From Pseudomonas asuensis (GTDB lineage: Bacteria; Pseudomonadota; Gammaproteobacteria; Pseudomonadales; Pseudomonadaceae), in assembly GCF_014646755.1 (NCBI RefSeq), contig NZ_BMNW01000016.1, positions 1-49,574 of the forward strand: a stretch of DNA of 49,574 nucleotides. The letters run 5' to 3'. The notes below the pieces were generated by a model. It was not told the DNA's origin. It made no database searches and saw only the letters and a program-made list of their open reading frames with translations. This document shows positions 30,722 through 40,075 of this stretch, in pieces. How positions within the stretch are numbered: the stretch's first letter is position 1; each line of letters opens with the position of its first letter. Position numbers and translations under genes: made by a program.

Positions 30722-31942
30722 TCAATTGATCCATAACAATGAAATCGGCACGGCTATTAGCTGCTTATCGAAAGACACAACCTGATCACCAAAATAGAAG
30801 ACCACGCCATGTTTGAATTGCTGCGGTGTTACCTCTCGCAGTTGGCGAAGACTGCTGAAATCTTTACTGCTGATCGTGGCTGCTGATTTAACCTCAACAC
30901 CTAACAACTCGCCTTGCCGATTCTCAAGAACAAAATCAACCTCAACGCCGGTATAGGTGCAGTAGTGCATTAAATGTGTGCATGATGCCGACCAGCCCTG
31001 ATGCTTGACTAATTCTGCATGTACAAAGGCTTCGACAAGATCAGCGGGTAATTCAAATTTGTCTTCAATTCGGCTGCTGTTCAACGCTTGCAAATGGGCC
31101 ATCATGCCGTAGTCAGTCACGAACAGCTTGGGCGACTTCTGAAGTCGCTTTCCTAGGTTATAAGCCCATGCCGGCACCTGACGTATCAAGAATAAGGCTT
31201 CGAGCAGAGTCAGGTAACGCTTAAGGGTCGTTTGCGGTATCCCAATTGAGCGTGAGAGCTCGGCTGCATTGAGCAACTTGCCACTACGAGCCCCAAGCAG
31301 CCTCATCAACCTTGGCAACTCTATTAGCCCATCGATTTGAGCCAGGTCACGAATATCTCGAGTTAGAACAGTGTAGAGGTAACTTTCGAACCAAGCTTCG
31401 CGGTGGCGATTATTTACACGTCCCAGTGCCTCGGGATATCCACCTTGCAATAATCGGTTTATAAAGTCCTGCCTTTGAAAACCGCATCTGTCGGGGAGGT
31501 CGTTTCTGTAGAGTCGATCAATCACGCTCGTCGACTTGCCTTCTATCTCGCACTGCGCCAGCGGCCAAAGGCCAATTACTTTCATACGCCCTGCTAAAGA
31601 CTCGGCTACCTGAGGCAGAAGCGTCAGGTTGGCCGAACTGGTGAGCAGGAAACGTCCAGCGGTACGGTCTTGATCTATAGACGCCTTGATCGCGAGAAAT
31701 ATCCGAGGCGCGCGCTGGACCTCATCAAGACAAACCGGCCCCTTGAGGGAATTTATGAAGCCGAACGGGTCTGCTTGAACCGCAGCACAGACTGTAGGAT
31801 TGTCGAATGTGTAATAAGTGGCTTTTCGTTCAAGGCTCTGAATTAAAGCGCTCTTGCCGGTTTGGCGTGCACCATTGAGTAGCACTACCGGGGTATCCTG
31901 GAGGGCTTCTATTATATTTTGGTGGATTTTTCTTGGATACAT
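30722..31942 (-). CDS. AAA-type ATPase with DUF4143 domain
   Basis: This 406-residue protein has the Walker A motif LLNGARQTGKSALIQ (residues ~20-34), a Walker B-like VCLDEVQRAP (~70-80) and a sensor region FLLTSSANLTLLP. The C-terminal DUF4143 domain has a PD-(D/E)XK-like strand set, VEVDFVLENRQGELLGVEVKSA. Proteins of this type are widespread in accessory regions. Their role is unclear, with DNA transactions or toxin-antitoxin links suggested. It appears intact with an ATG at 31942. Neighbours are repeats and an IS5 element, consistent with a mobile setting. Confidence 0.87.
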   Translation of the reverse strand: MYPRKIHQNIIEALQDTPVVLLNGARQTGKSALIQSLERKATYYTFDNPTVCAAVQADPFGFINSLKGPVCLDEVQRAPRIFLAIKASIDQDRTAGRFLLTSSANLTLLPQVAESLAGRMKVIGLWPLAQCEIEGKSTSVIDRLYRNDLPDRCGFQRQDFINRLLQGGYPEALGRVNNRHREAWFESYLYTVLTRDIRDLAQIDGLIELPRLMRLLGARSGKLLNAAELSRSIGIPQTTLKRYLTLLEALFLIRQVPAWAYNLGKRLQKSPKLFVTDYGMMAHLQALNSSRIEDKFELPADLVEAFVHAELVKHQGWSASCTHLMHYCTYTGVEVDFVLENRQGELLGVEVKSAATISSKDFSSLRQLREVTPQQFKHGVVFYFGDQVVSFDKQLIAVPISLLWIN

Positions 31943-32066
31943 GGCTGAATTTCATCCACTTGATGGGTGAAATTACAGCCTAACTCAAGTTCCATAATTG
32001 TTAATGTGGCTTCACAACCGGGGCCTGCTAGTGCTTAGAAATGCCTAAAACCTTCAAGGACAAAAC

Positions 32067-32993
32067 CTAGAAATCAGTGACTTTTTCGTTATCAATATGC
32101 CGCTTATAAAGACTTCTACTTTTGAAATGTATTTGGATTTTCTGGAGTCTGTTTAAGAAAGCTTTTCTCAAGCAACTCCGTAAGCAAGCCAGAGAAATCA
32201 TGACTTCAAAGCTGCTGGTGAGCTTCTCGAAACGAGTGGCTATCCAGCGATGCTCCTCAAGCCAGCTAAAGAGCCGCTCGATAACATCGCGCTTGCGGTA
32301 GGCGGGTCGGTCAAACAGTCTGGGCAGACTTTTCCAGGGACAGCGATGCATCTGACGTAGCGGGATGATGGGCTTGATCCTGAAGCGGTCGCAGTACTGG
32401 CGTAGCGCCTGGCTGTCATAACCATTATCAGCCAGAGCCGTGCGGTACCGTTTGATAGGCCGACCTGGCGAAGACGGTAGGCAAACTGCTTCCAGTATAG
32501 GTGTGAAGTAACCAATACCAGCATGATGGCCAGGCGAGACAGCAAAGCTCAAGGGAACGCCGTGGGTATCACAGATAAGATTTAGCTTGCTTGCCAGCCC
32601 GCCACGACTGCGCCCCAGCGTTTGGTTACCCCTTTTTAGGGGTACCTGAGAGGGCACGCGTTCATAGATAGCGATCGAGTCAACCATCCAGATACTTAGA
32701 TCAATACAGCCGTCCCGCCTCAGCTCCAGATGCATCTGCTTGAGTAGAGCGTTAGACAGCAAGCGGTCTCGCCAGAGACGGAAACGGTGATAGACCGTTT
32801 GCCAGGCGCCAAAATGACTGGGTAAATCATGCTACTTCGCCTCTGAACACAGCGCCCAAAAGATGCCGTTAAGCATCCGGCGATCATCCTTGCGGCGCCG
32901 TCCGCGCTGCTGCCTGAGAGAAACCAGGTCGCTAATCAGTGCCCATGATCGGTCGCCCAACTCGTAACGGCCCGTGATCTCTGGCCTCCACAT
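32067..32993 (-). pseudogene. IS5-family transposase with one internal TAG
   Basis: Translation from ATG 32993 gives MWRPEITGRYELGDRSWALI, then GIFWALCSEAK followed by TAG (32832-32834) where Trp is expected. It continues in frame with the DDE part: VDSIAI, GRSRGGLASKLNLICD, ALADNGYDS and a late Glu in RDVIERLFSWLEEHRWIATRFEK. This matches single-frame IS5 transposases of the IS427 type. Terminal inverted repeats were not convincingly found, so the element may have lost an end. It probably cannot transpose without readthrough. Confidence 0.85.
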
Positions 32994-33558
32994 GAAGCCT
33001 AGCAAATCGATTTTGAGACAGAATTTAAATCAAACTTGTGATAGCACTCACTGTTGTATCCATTCAAAAGAAGCCACTTTTGGTTCATGTTTGATGAAAG
33101 CTTTGGGAATATTCGAGACCAGAGTCGAGAGGCTTCTGGAATTCAACTGATGAGCTGCTGAGTCAGCGACAGCCGGGGAATCTATGACCAGCTTCAACAT
33201 CGACGCCACGTGAGCAACATTAAAGCGTAAAGGTCCAAGATTACATCTTCTGCTTCAAGCCGTCATGCTCGTCACGTGGCAACAACCTACTTGCGAGGGC
33301 AAAGCTCCCTACTTTGGCAAATGTATCGGTTTTCTTCGGATTGAAGAAGCTTCGGTGTTTGGTAATCGCTGTTGTCGACGAATTTTATCTTTAGCGGTGT
33401 TGATGATATCCGTGCGTGAACTCTCACAATTGTTTGTTTTATCTGGTACCTAACGGCTAGCGCGAACCAACCGGCAGTGTAAGCATTAATGTGGCGTCAT
33501 TGCCGAAATGCCAAGCGCACAACTCATCAAAGCCTATCAACGACGTAGGCAAAATCGC
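32994..33558. other. Gene-free region right of the IS5 element
   Basis: A 62-codon plus frame (33265-33453) has no recognisable features. No IS end was confirmed, although GAGACAGAATTTAAATC near 33014 is a possible remnant of an IS5 terminus. I see nothing else. Confidence 0.35.
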
Positions 33559-33864
33559 TCAGCGAGCCGATGTAGTTTGCTCTGCTACTAGCTTCATTAG
33601 CTCATTACTAACCCGGCTCAGCAGCGTTTCATAATCCTCCAGACTGCCCGTACCAAGTAAATAGGTCAGAGCTATCATGGTGACTGGGTGAACGTCGAGA
33701 GCCCTGCACAAGCTATCAAGCTTTTCAAGCGTCGGGCTCGTACCTCCACGCTCTATTAAGCTGACATAGGTGCGACTACTGACAATTGAAAAATCTTCCT
33801 GACTAAGGCCTTGGCTTTGCCTTACCAGTCTCAGCGCCTGACCGAACGAATTTCTAACATCCAT
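33559..33864 (-). CDS. XRE-family helix-turn-helix regulator
   Basis: This protein is 101 residues from ATG 33864. Residues ~5-62 form a Cro/CI-type HTH (FGQALRLVRQSQGLSQEDFS, SRTYVSLIERGGTSPTLEKLDSLCRAL). The short C-terminal tail is helical. It is divergent from the unknown gene at 33973 with a 108-bp gap that contains a GAACAAT-N17-ATTGTTC inverted repeat, a likely operator for autoregulation. The longer frame to 33957 would run through that operator and is less likely. It appears intact. Confidence 0.82.
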   Translation of the reverse strand: MDVRNSFGQALRLVRQSQGLSQEDFSIVSSRTYVSLIERGGTSPTLEKLDSLCRALDVHPVTMIALTYLLGTGSLEDYETLLSRVSNELMKLVAEQTTSAR

Positions 33865-33901
33865 TTTACGTCCCCGCAAAATGGAAGGATGAAGCGGTAT
33901 T

Positions 33902-33932
33902 GAACAATTTATGACTACAACATATATTGTTC
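33902..33932. promoter_or_regulatory. Inverted-repeat operator between divergent XRE and unknown genes
   Basis: GAACAAT (33902-33908) and ATTGTTC (33926-33932) are perfect inverted half-sites 17 bp apart, midway between the two divergent starts. The centre is AT-rich and could overlap both promoters. The likely binder is the adjacent XRE protein. This is inference. Confidence 0.6.
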
Positions 33933-33972
33933 GCCAATCGAGATATAATCTCATCAAAAGCCGAGGCGCGAC

Positions 33973-34416
33973 GTGTTCAAGACCAATCGTAATGCCGAGT
34001 TACTTCCTGGACTTTCAAACGACCCAGCCGGCGTGCAGTTCTGGTCATTTGTCGAGCAAGAGATAGCCTGGCCTTGGTTTTATCTCCAGCTAGTAGAGGT
34101 TGATGGCCAAGAGATTTTTCGAAGCATGCTGATGGTTCCCACAATCCCATTGCTTGAGCAGATCGTGGCCGTAAAAACTGACAACGCCTGGATAGAACAA
34201 GCTCTACTAGTTTCACCAAGCTCACTAAATAAAACAGGACGCTGGATGATGGAGCCGCTGGTAGAGGTCTGCTCCATACGCAACGAGCAAGACCGAGAGC
34301 TTGGATATGTTTACCGCGTAGAAGGACCGAAAACTTATTCTACCTTGGATTTCCTAGTGAATGAGCCCTTAAAAACTTGCACGATTTTCTCGGCGGAATT
34401 GCATCTTCCAAATTGA
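33973..34416 (+). CDS. Hypothetical protein paired with XRE regulator
   Basis: This 147-residue protein starts at GTG 33973 (MFKTNRNAELLPGL). It contains no recognised motif. The sequence is soluble and mixed alpha/beta, with SFVEQEIAWPWFYLQLVEVDG, WIEQALLVSPSSLNKTGRW and a final FLVNEPLKTCTIFSAELHLPN. The divergent layout with an XRE gene and shared operator suggests a regulated two-gene module. I could not assign it to toxin, immunity or phage families. Confidence 0.6.
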   Translation: MFKTNRNAELLPGLSNDPAGVQFWSFVEQEIAWPWFYLQLVEVDGQEIFRSMLMVPTIPLLEQIVAVKTDNAWIEQALLVSPSSLNKTGRWMMEPLVEVCSIRNEQDRELGYVYRVEGPKTYSTLDFLVNEPLKTCTIFSAELHLPN

Positions 34417-34860
34417 GGATGCTTAACCATGCCCAGATTTGTCGTTTGACGCGTGGTCACCCTAGCCTGAGTGGGTTATGGATAATGTCCATCGCGATGA
34501 GTGAACCCTCAGGGCTGTTGTATTTGAGGTGGCAGAGCAGGCGGCTGAAACGGGGAAAATTATCTTAAAAGGCCGCCGCGTTCTTAATGGCGACGACAAG
34601 CGTTCACGTTAGTTGACCACTATCGCTCAGATGGGCTTATTTATCTGCTGTGTTTGGTCGATAGTACGCGGCTGTGAGCGCGGCATCGGACGAGATAGCC
34701 CGATAAACTGATAGCTATGGTGCTTATAGATTCCACATATTTTGCACGGCCTATCGCTGGACTGCCGGGCTTATCCTCTTCCCTAGGCGACAATCTAGAG
34801 CGTCTCGATGTTGAGATGGGCCTCGGCTGTTAGCTTTTATCAATAATTTTCTAAAGCCGC
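34417..34860. other. Gene-free stretch
   Basis: No plausible ORF, RNA or repeat was recognised. It lies between an intact hypothetical gene and the remnants of an IS3 element, so it is probably decayed mobile DNA. Confidence 0.35.
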
Positions 34861-34875
34861 TTGGCATCAGGCGAT

Positions 34876-35030
34876 CATACCGCCGAACTTGGCTCCCCTT
34901 GTATAGAGCGAGGCATTACTGAAGCCACTTCGGCGGAACAGCTCCTTAATCGGTACGATGCCTCTGCCTATGTGATAAAAGCGATAATCTGCTCTTGGGT
35001 AAAACGCTTTTCTCACCGTCGTCTCCTACC
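34876..35030 (-). pseudogene. IS3-family OrfA remnant
   Basis: On the minus strand, reading with frame changes gives EKRFTQEQIIAFIT, a stop, then AEA, and in the next frame VPIKELFRRSGFSNASLYTRGAKFGGM. This matches the N-terminal HTH half of IS3-family OrfA (KRFTEEQI...LCRKHGFS...YYxWRxKYGGM). At least one stop and one frameshift are present and nothing of OrfB follows. It is an old IS relic. Confidence 0.78.
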
Positions 35031-35395
35031 CATTAAAAAGACTCTACTAAGCTAGGGGTAGTACTGAAATCGAAAAACAGGTCAAGCTGATCCGGGTCAT
35101 CGTGATCGTGTTGACTCCGTTGGAATCATAACATTAGTGAATTTTTATATGGTGCAGTGTCAGCAATACCATAGCTGCTCTTTTTTCAGGCAGATGGCGG
35201 CATCTATGGATGCTTCAGTCTAATGCCGTCACTGCTTATGCGGTAGACATCCTTGTACAGTTATCTTTTTAACAAAACTGATTTATACCGACCCGGTAGC
35301 CCATTATCTGAATGGAGCGGATCTTTCTTGACTAGTATCTACTGTGGTTAAGGCAGAGGCGCTATGCGTAGCATGAGCCAGACTACATATAAAAA
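35031..35395. other. Gene-free region between IS3 and antitoxin remnants
   Basis: No coding feature is supported. The minus strand just beyond the antitoxin remnant reads VWLMLRIAPLP, faintly like the start of a RES-type toxin, but it stops at once and homology cannot be claimed. Confidence 0.3.
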
Positions 35396-35909
35396 CTAAC
35401 TGGTAGTACCGTACTTTATACGTCCTAGGAAATACTCAACGGCTTAGAGTCCGACAGGATTGCCGGTGACATCCAGCGGCACGTCACCTTCCAGCTATGT
35501 TCCAGCCATTCTTCAGCCAACATCTTAGTGCCAAACACATTGGTGGCATGCTTCACCACGCTTGCGTATTGGAAGGCAACGGCGCCCTGTTAAGAGTTGA
35601 TGCGTGCCGGTTGCTTGCTGCTCTAGCGATAGATTGTCCCACGATGCGGCTCAAGATTTTCTTCGTCAAGTACAAATTAGAAATGGCAAGCATGCCTTGC
35701 ACGCCTTTCAGATCGAAGTCTTTGACAGTGATCCTGTAGACCGAGACCGGGCTTAGCTGACCGAAGTCTATCTGGAGAAGGTACTCAGTCAGCTTGCAGA
35801 CAGGGGCGGCGCCTTCTGAGTACAAGTGTGAAAGGACGCCATAGCGCGCTGCTTTGAGTAATATATCCTGTAAGAGTAACGCTATTTGGCGAATTAACAC
35901 CTTTAACAT
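35396..35909 (-). pseudogene. Decayed Xre/MbcA/ParS-type (DUF2384) antitoxin
   Basis: Minus-strand translation in several frames resembles RES-Xre antitoxins: LSPVSVYRITVKDFDLKG (pre-HTH), VVKHATNVFGTKMLAEEWLEH (DUF2384 helix), then DVPLDVTGNPVGL, a TAG, and AVEYFLGRIK (the typical family ending LLGRI). Frames change at least twice and one internal stop is present, so no antitoxin can be made. The RES toxin that should follow is not recognisable. It could also be a chromosomal relative without a toxin. Confidence 0.65.
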
Positions 35910-36030
35910 TATCCCGCCTTGATCCAACAATTTTATTGATATGCTATCGGCCAGCGTTGTAGGGAGCTGATTGGCAGCGGTTCGCCGTTGCCTCCCCTGC
36001 GAATACCCCTCCCTCCTCTGAGAAACAGCC

Positions 36031-36261
36031 ATGGATCAGCATATAATCATTGAGGAGCGGGATGGAAATAGCGCAATACCATACCTGACGAGGCTTTGCA
36101 GGAAATAGGCATAGGCGTTGGAGACAAACTTTACTGGTTAGATGAGTACGTAGGCACTACATGCTGCTTGGTACTTAACAAGACGGCACGCATTCCTGAT
36201 CGCGCTTATGAGCTGTTTGATGAAAGGAATCAGTGTTCATCATATCAAATCAAGCTGAATA
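36031..36261 (+). pseudogene. AbrB/SpoVT-like antitoxin-type protein, frameshifted
   Basis: ATG 36031 begins MDQHIIIEERDGNSAIP. In another frame it continues PDEALQEIGIGVGDKLYWLDEYVGTTCCLVLNKT and IPDRAYELFDE, which together resemble swapped-hairpin AbrB/MazE-type DNA-binding antitoxins. The two parts join if one base was inserted at about 36079-36084. The frame continues open to 36406, but homology ends near 36230. No partner toxin is adjacent. The assignment rests on short motifs. Confidence 0.5.
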
Positions 36262-36283
36262 ATCCGCTAATGCTGGCAAAGAC

Positions 36284-36490
36284 TTACTGCTTACCTTTGA
36301 CTCCCGGATCTTCGCACACATCCTGTTGTAGCGACTTACCAGCAAGGACTGAATTCTCAACTTTTTCAAAGGCGTCGATTGCTTCTTTGTTGAAAAAGCT
36401 GTGATATCGTGGTGATTGCTGCATACGACGAATTTTATCCCGGGCAGGAGCAAGAATATGTGCACACGAATGTCCATCGTCATTTTTCAT
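36284..36490 (-). CDS. Small hypothetical protein, 68 aa
   Basis: ATG 36490 is preceded by GAAGGAATCAGGT, a good ribosome binding site at about 9 bp. The product begins MKNDDGHSCAHILAPARDKI and contains a helix FFNKEAIDAFEKVENSVLAG. It is charged and soluble with two Cys. No family is recognised. The strong translation signal is the main reason to call it. Its 3' end approaches the AbrB-like remnant on the other strand. Confidence 0.5.
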   Translation of the reverse strand: MKNDDGHSCAHILAPARDKIRRMQQSPRYHSFFNKEAIDAFEKVENSVLAGKSLQQDVCEDPGVKGKQ

Positions 36491-36786
36491 ACCTGATTCC
36501 TTCTCATTATCCTTTGTAGCAAAAATAGAGCATTGGAAAGACAGCGGCAATGTGTAAGTTGCAATCCTGGATGCGCATGGCCCCATTTAGCGGACACGAC
36601 GGTTATTAGTAATCAAAAACCGATTTCATAGATTTCGTTTTTTGTGCCATACCAATGACGATACCGGACTGCTCACCGTTGTAAACTCCGCCGTTCAGTG
36701 GATAGAAAAGCCGAGCTGCACCTTTCAAAGCGCAGGAGCCGAGAGCCATGAGATGCCTATCCAGCGCCTGCAAGCTTCCGGAGCCA

Positions 36787-38076
36787 TCAACGCGATGGCT
36801 TCCAACGCCGGAAAAGCGCGCTGGCATTAACGCCCCCGAATCCAAAACCGTTGGACATAGCGTATTCGATTGGCATTTCCCTCGCGTGCAAGTCGACCAG
36901 ATCAAGTCCGCAAGCAGCCTCGTCGGGGTTCGTCAGGTTCAGCGTGGGCGGCACAATCTGGTCGCGTAGCGCCATGACGGTAAATATGGCTTCGATCCCA
37001 CCTGCGGCACCGAGAAGATGACCCGTACTGGATTTGGTCGAGGTAATCGCTACGCCCGAGCCTGTCCCGAATACGGAGCGAATCGCGGCTAGCTCTCCAC
37101 GGTCGCCAACTTGAGTCGACGTTGCATGGGCGTTGATATGGTGGACGTCACCGGGAGCGACTCCGCCATGCTGAAGCGCCAGCTCCATTGCCCGTCGCGC
37201 GCCGCTCCCGTCCGCTGGCCCGGCAGTCAGGTGATAGGCATCTGCACTTGTACCGTAGCCGACCAGCTCAGCAAGAGGCCGTGCACCACGTGCCAATGCA
37301 TGCTCCAGCGATTCAATCACCAGCAGCCCTGCACCTTCGGCCATTACGAAGCCCTCCCTGTCGCGGTCGAACGGACGAGAAGCTTCCTGTGGGCGGTCGT
37401 TGAACCCGGTCGATAACGCGCGGGCAGCCGCGAAACTTCCTAGTGTGACACGATGGATCGCGGCCTCAGTTCCGCCGCATATGGCAATATCCGCCTCACC
37501 ACTACGGATCAGGCGGGCCGCATCCCCGATGGCTTGCACTCCAGCAGCGCAGGCAGTAATCGGCGCGCCAATCGGGCCCTTGAATCCGTACCGAATGGAC
37601 ACGTGCCCAGCGGCCATATTGGCGAGAAATGACGGTGCCGTGAAGGGGGAAAGCCGGCGCGGGCCGCGGCTATCCGTTGTACGCACTGCTTCGGCGATGG
37701 CATCGAATCCGCCGACGCCCGAGGCAATAATAGTAGCTGTGCGCTGCTGGGCTATATCTTCGACTGGGTACCAATTAGCCTGTGCAAGCGCTTCCTGCGC
37801 TGCCAGGAGTGCAAACTCAATGAAGCGATCCATCTTCTTTCGGTCCTTAGCCGAGACGTGCAGGTCAGGGTCATAGCCGGCCTCACCATCGTCAGCCAAA
37901 CTCGGTACCTGCCCAGCTATGCGGCAACCGGTACCCTCTGAGAGATTGTTAGGAAGCACACGGATGCCCGATTGACCTGCCAAAAGACGAGACCACACAA
38001 TTTCTGTCCCGCATCCCAGAGGCCCTACAACCCCTGTACCCGTCACGACAATTCGAACTGGTTTTTGAACATTCAT
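36787..38076 (-). CDS. Beta-ketoacyl-ACP synthase II (FabF-like)
   Basis: This 429-residue thiolase-fold condensing enzyme starts at ATG 38076 (MNVQKPVRIVVTGTGVVGPLG; GGGGCA upstream). The active-site Cys is in ITACAAGVQAIGDA, and the His residues are in NAHATSTQVGD and SSTGHLLGAAGG, with the conserved Lys in TSTKSSTGH. It ends SNGFGFGGVNASALFRR as KAS II does. It elongates acyl-ACP by malonyl-ACP condensation. No acyl carrier protein or other fab gene is adjacent, so it is an accessory copy, perhaps for a specialised acyl chain. Confidence 0.92.
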   Translation of the reverse strand: MNVQKPVRIVVTGTGVVGPLGCGTEIVWSRLLAGQSGIRVLPNNLSEGTGCRIAGQVPSLADDGEAGYDPDLHVSAKDRKKMDRFIEFALLAAQEALAQANWYPVEDIAQQRTATIIASGVGGFDAIAEAVRTTDSRGPRRLSPFTAPSFLANMAAGHVSIRYGFKGPIGAPITACAAGVQAIGDAARLIRSGEADIAICGGTEAAIHRVTLGSFAAARALSTGFNDRPQEASRPFDRDREGFVMAEGAGLLVIESLEHALARGARPLAELVGYGTSADAYHLTAGPADGSGARRAMELALQHGGVAPGDVHHINAHATSTQVGDRGELAAIRSVFGTGSGVAITSTKSSTGHLLGAAGGIEAIFTVMALRDQIVPPTLNLTNPDEAACGLDLVDLHAREMPIEYAMSNGFGFGGVNASALFRRWKPSR

Positions 38077-38599
38077 GTCTTGCCCCTTATTGTAAAATAC
38101 CGGCATCTCAGCGCACCTGTCATTGACTCAAACGACGCGCCCTATAGGAGCCAAGTTAGTAATAGGCGCTGTCCCAACCCTGTACGCACTGCATACACTC
38201 TCAGCCTTCAGCCAGAGCCAGGCGGCTAAAGAGTCTTCATTTTTTAAAAACTCTTATCGGATATCAACGAGCGAACAATTGCATACGCTTTAGATTATGA
38301 TCGACATATAAATCATATGATGGTCATCATGTAAAGAGATTGTCAATTGAAGAGCAGTGAACTGTACTCCCTCGCCCGCGATCTAGGACCGCCTTATGCG
38401 AGTACAGCGGCACGAGCCTAGACCGAATACAGCTGTATATTGTGAGAAGCCGAAGTGATGGCGGCGCCGCTCCGACTGAATGAGACCTCACTCTGCTGTC
38501 AAAGCCGGAAGTCAAAGATTGGAATTTTTTCTTGCTGCTCGCGATGTACTTGAGTGGAATCTGCCCTGCGGCCAGGACTCTCTGATACTCATGCGAGGT
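38077..38599. other. Region between the TetR and FabF-like genes
   Basis: There is no credible gene. Near 38298-38330 an AT-rich imperfect palindrome (CATAT-AAATC-ATATG, flanked by GATC and GGTC) could be a TetR operator for the FabF-like gene. The remainder shows nothing recognisable. Confidence 0.4.
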
Positions 38600-39166
38600 T
38601 TAGAGCTCCGGCAGCTCCTCGCCAAAAAGCCTGAGCAGACTGGCACGGGTTTCATCAAGCAGGCGATCAGACAATTTCGGATCGACCACGCTCCGCGACA
38701 GCAACAACGCACCGACCATTGCACTGAGCGCCAGCGTAGCGTCTTGGCTGCTTTCAGTGTGTGTGCTGATCTGCCCCAGTCTTGCGTTTACAGCCTCATC
38801 GGTCACTGAGCTAGCCTGTCCCCGCTGACCAAGCTCCGCTGATATTGTTGGAAACACGCAACCTTTCGCCGGCTCGTCACGGTGGGTTTTCGACAGATAA
38901 CGGTGAATAAAGATCGCCAACGGTTGGTCGCCGGACAGGCCGGTGGGAGTGACCGCATCGAGTTCAGTTGCGCAATACCGAAGAGCTTCCTCGATCAGCT
39001 CATCCTTGGAGCTGAAATGGGCGTAGAACCCTCCGTGTGTAAGGTTCAAAGCTTTCATCAACGTCTGTACGCTGGTCGCGCTCACACCGTCGCGACGGAA
39101 GCGGCGCGCGGCCTCTTCAACGATGCGTTGACGAGTCTGAGCCTTGTGATCTTCGGAGTACCGCAT
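38600..39166 (-). CDS. TetR-family transcriptional regulator
   Basis: This 188-residue repressor has its HTH at residues ~10-55 (RQRIVEEAARRFRRDGVSATSVQTLMKALNLTHGGFYAHFSSKDELI), followed by a helical ligand domain with CVFPTISAEL. It belongs to the AcrR/TetR_C_31-like group often controlling efflux or lipid genes. It lies 0.5 kb upstream of, and in the same direction as, the FabF-like gene, its most likely target here. It appears intact. Confidence 0.9.
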   Translation of the reverse strand: MRYSEDHKAQTRQRIVEEAARRFRRDGVSATSVQTLMKALNLTHGGFYAHFSSKDELIEEALRYCATELDAVTPTGLSGDQPLAIFIHRYLSKTHRDEPAKGCVFPTISAELGQRGQASSVTDEAVNARLGQISTHTESSQDATLALSAMVGALLLSRSVVDPKLSDRLLDETRASLLRLFGEELPEL

Positions 39167-39355
39167 GGGCCGCCTCAGTGATTCATATACTAGCCGTCAT
39201 CCTACTCCTCACGGCTGGTGAGGAAAACTTTAAAGCGCGACTGAGATCACCATAGACTGGGGGACTAGACAACATAATGAGCGTACGCTTCTGGACGGTT
39301 AACGACCGTCGCCATGACGGCTCATCCTTGGCTTCCTTCACGAGGAGGACAAGCC

Positions 39356-39545
39356 ATGAAAACCGACAATACACAGTGCCACCAACCTTGGAATAAAGGA
39401 AAGCTAGTCGGGTAGGAAGCGCCGCCTCGGCTCAGGGATATTTGGGCGATCCAAGTCAGGCTCCAAATTGGTGAGAAAACCCGGGATCTCGCTCTGTTTG
39501 ATCTTGTCATAGACAGCAAGCTTCGGGACAAGGCTAAAGGAAATT
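39356..39545 (+). pseudogene. Tyrosine-recombinase (phage integrase) N-terminal fragment
   Basis: ATG 39356 is preceded by a strong GAGGAGG. Translation gives HQPWNKGKLVG, then TAG (39413-39415) where Gln is expected, then PPRLRDIWAIQVRLQ and TRDLALFDLVIDSKLR. This matches the N-terminus of a widespread short integrase family (WNKGKLVGQKxPLxLKDIWAIRxRLQ...ALFNLAIDSKLRGCDLV). Homology ends just after SKLR, so the catalytic domain is gone. This is a clear marker of past mobile element activity. Confidence 0.82.
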
Positions 39546-39592
39546 CGCATCGGGTTCATCAAGTGCGGGTTGTAAGAAGCAGATTTACAAGA

Positions 39593-40057
39593 TTAGGTAG
39601 AGGATGGGTCAGCGTCTTCCAATACTTTTAGTACCACCCCTCGCAACTGATCGATTGACCATGGCTTTGCCAAGAACTGATCAAAGGCGTCGAAGTTAGA
39701 TAATGAATTCGCGCTATAGCCTGAAGTCAGAACAATCTTTATATGAGGCCATTTACTAGCGACTAGTTTTGCCAGATCAACGCCGTCCAGTCGCCCTGGT
39801 GTACGAATGTCTGCTACCAGAACAGCTACAGTGTGAGCATGTTCTTGTAGAAACGAATAGCTATCATCAGCGGTAGAGAGTGCTTCGACACTTGGTCCAA
39901 CTGAGTCCAGCACTTCTGCCATCAAAAACCGTAGGTATTCTGTATCCTCAACGACAAGAATCTTTTTTTCGGTGGTGCATTTGCCTACTCCATTCACAGT
40001 ACCACCACCTCTTAGTAAGCTGAGTTGAAAAGCCTCTTCACTAGTAAGTGTAGGCAA
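39593..40057 (-). CDS. Single-domain response regulator (REC)
   Basis: The ORF gives 154 residues from a TTG at 40057. A later GTG or internal start is possible. The receiver domain begins KKILVVEDTEYLRFLMAEVL, with the phospho-acceptor Asp in VLVADIRTPGRLDG, Thr in VLTSGY and Lys in FLAKPWS. No output domain is present, so it probably acts through protein contact or as a phosphate sink. A degenerate paralogue follows immediately upstream (40076-40508), so the pair arose by tandem duplication. No kinase is adjacent. Confidence 0.8.
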   Translation of the reverse strand: MPTLTSEEAFQLSLLRGGGTVNGVGKCTTEKKILVVEDTEYLRFLMAEVLDSVGPSVEALSTADDSYSFLQEHAHTVAVLVADIRTPGRLDGVDLAKLVASKWPHIKIVLTSGYSANSLSNFDAFDQFLAKPWSIDQLRGVVLKVLEDADPSST

Positions 40058-40075
40058 AAAGAAGGTAGCCTGGCT

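Noticed and set aside
36606-36905. 99-codon minus ORF overlapping the 3' end of the FabF-like gene
   Set aside because: Mostly a shadow of the FabF-like gene. The non-overlapping tail has no recognised family.
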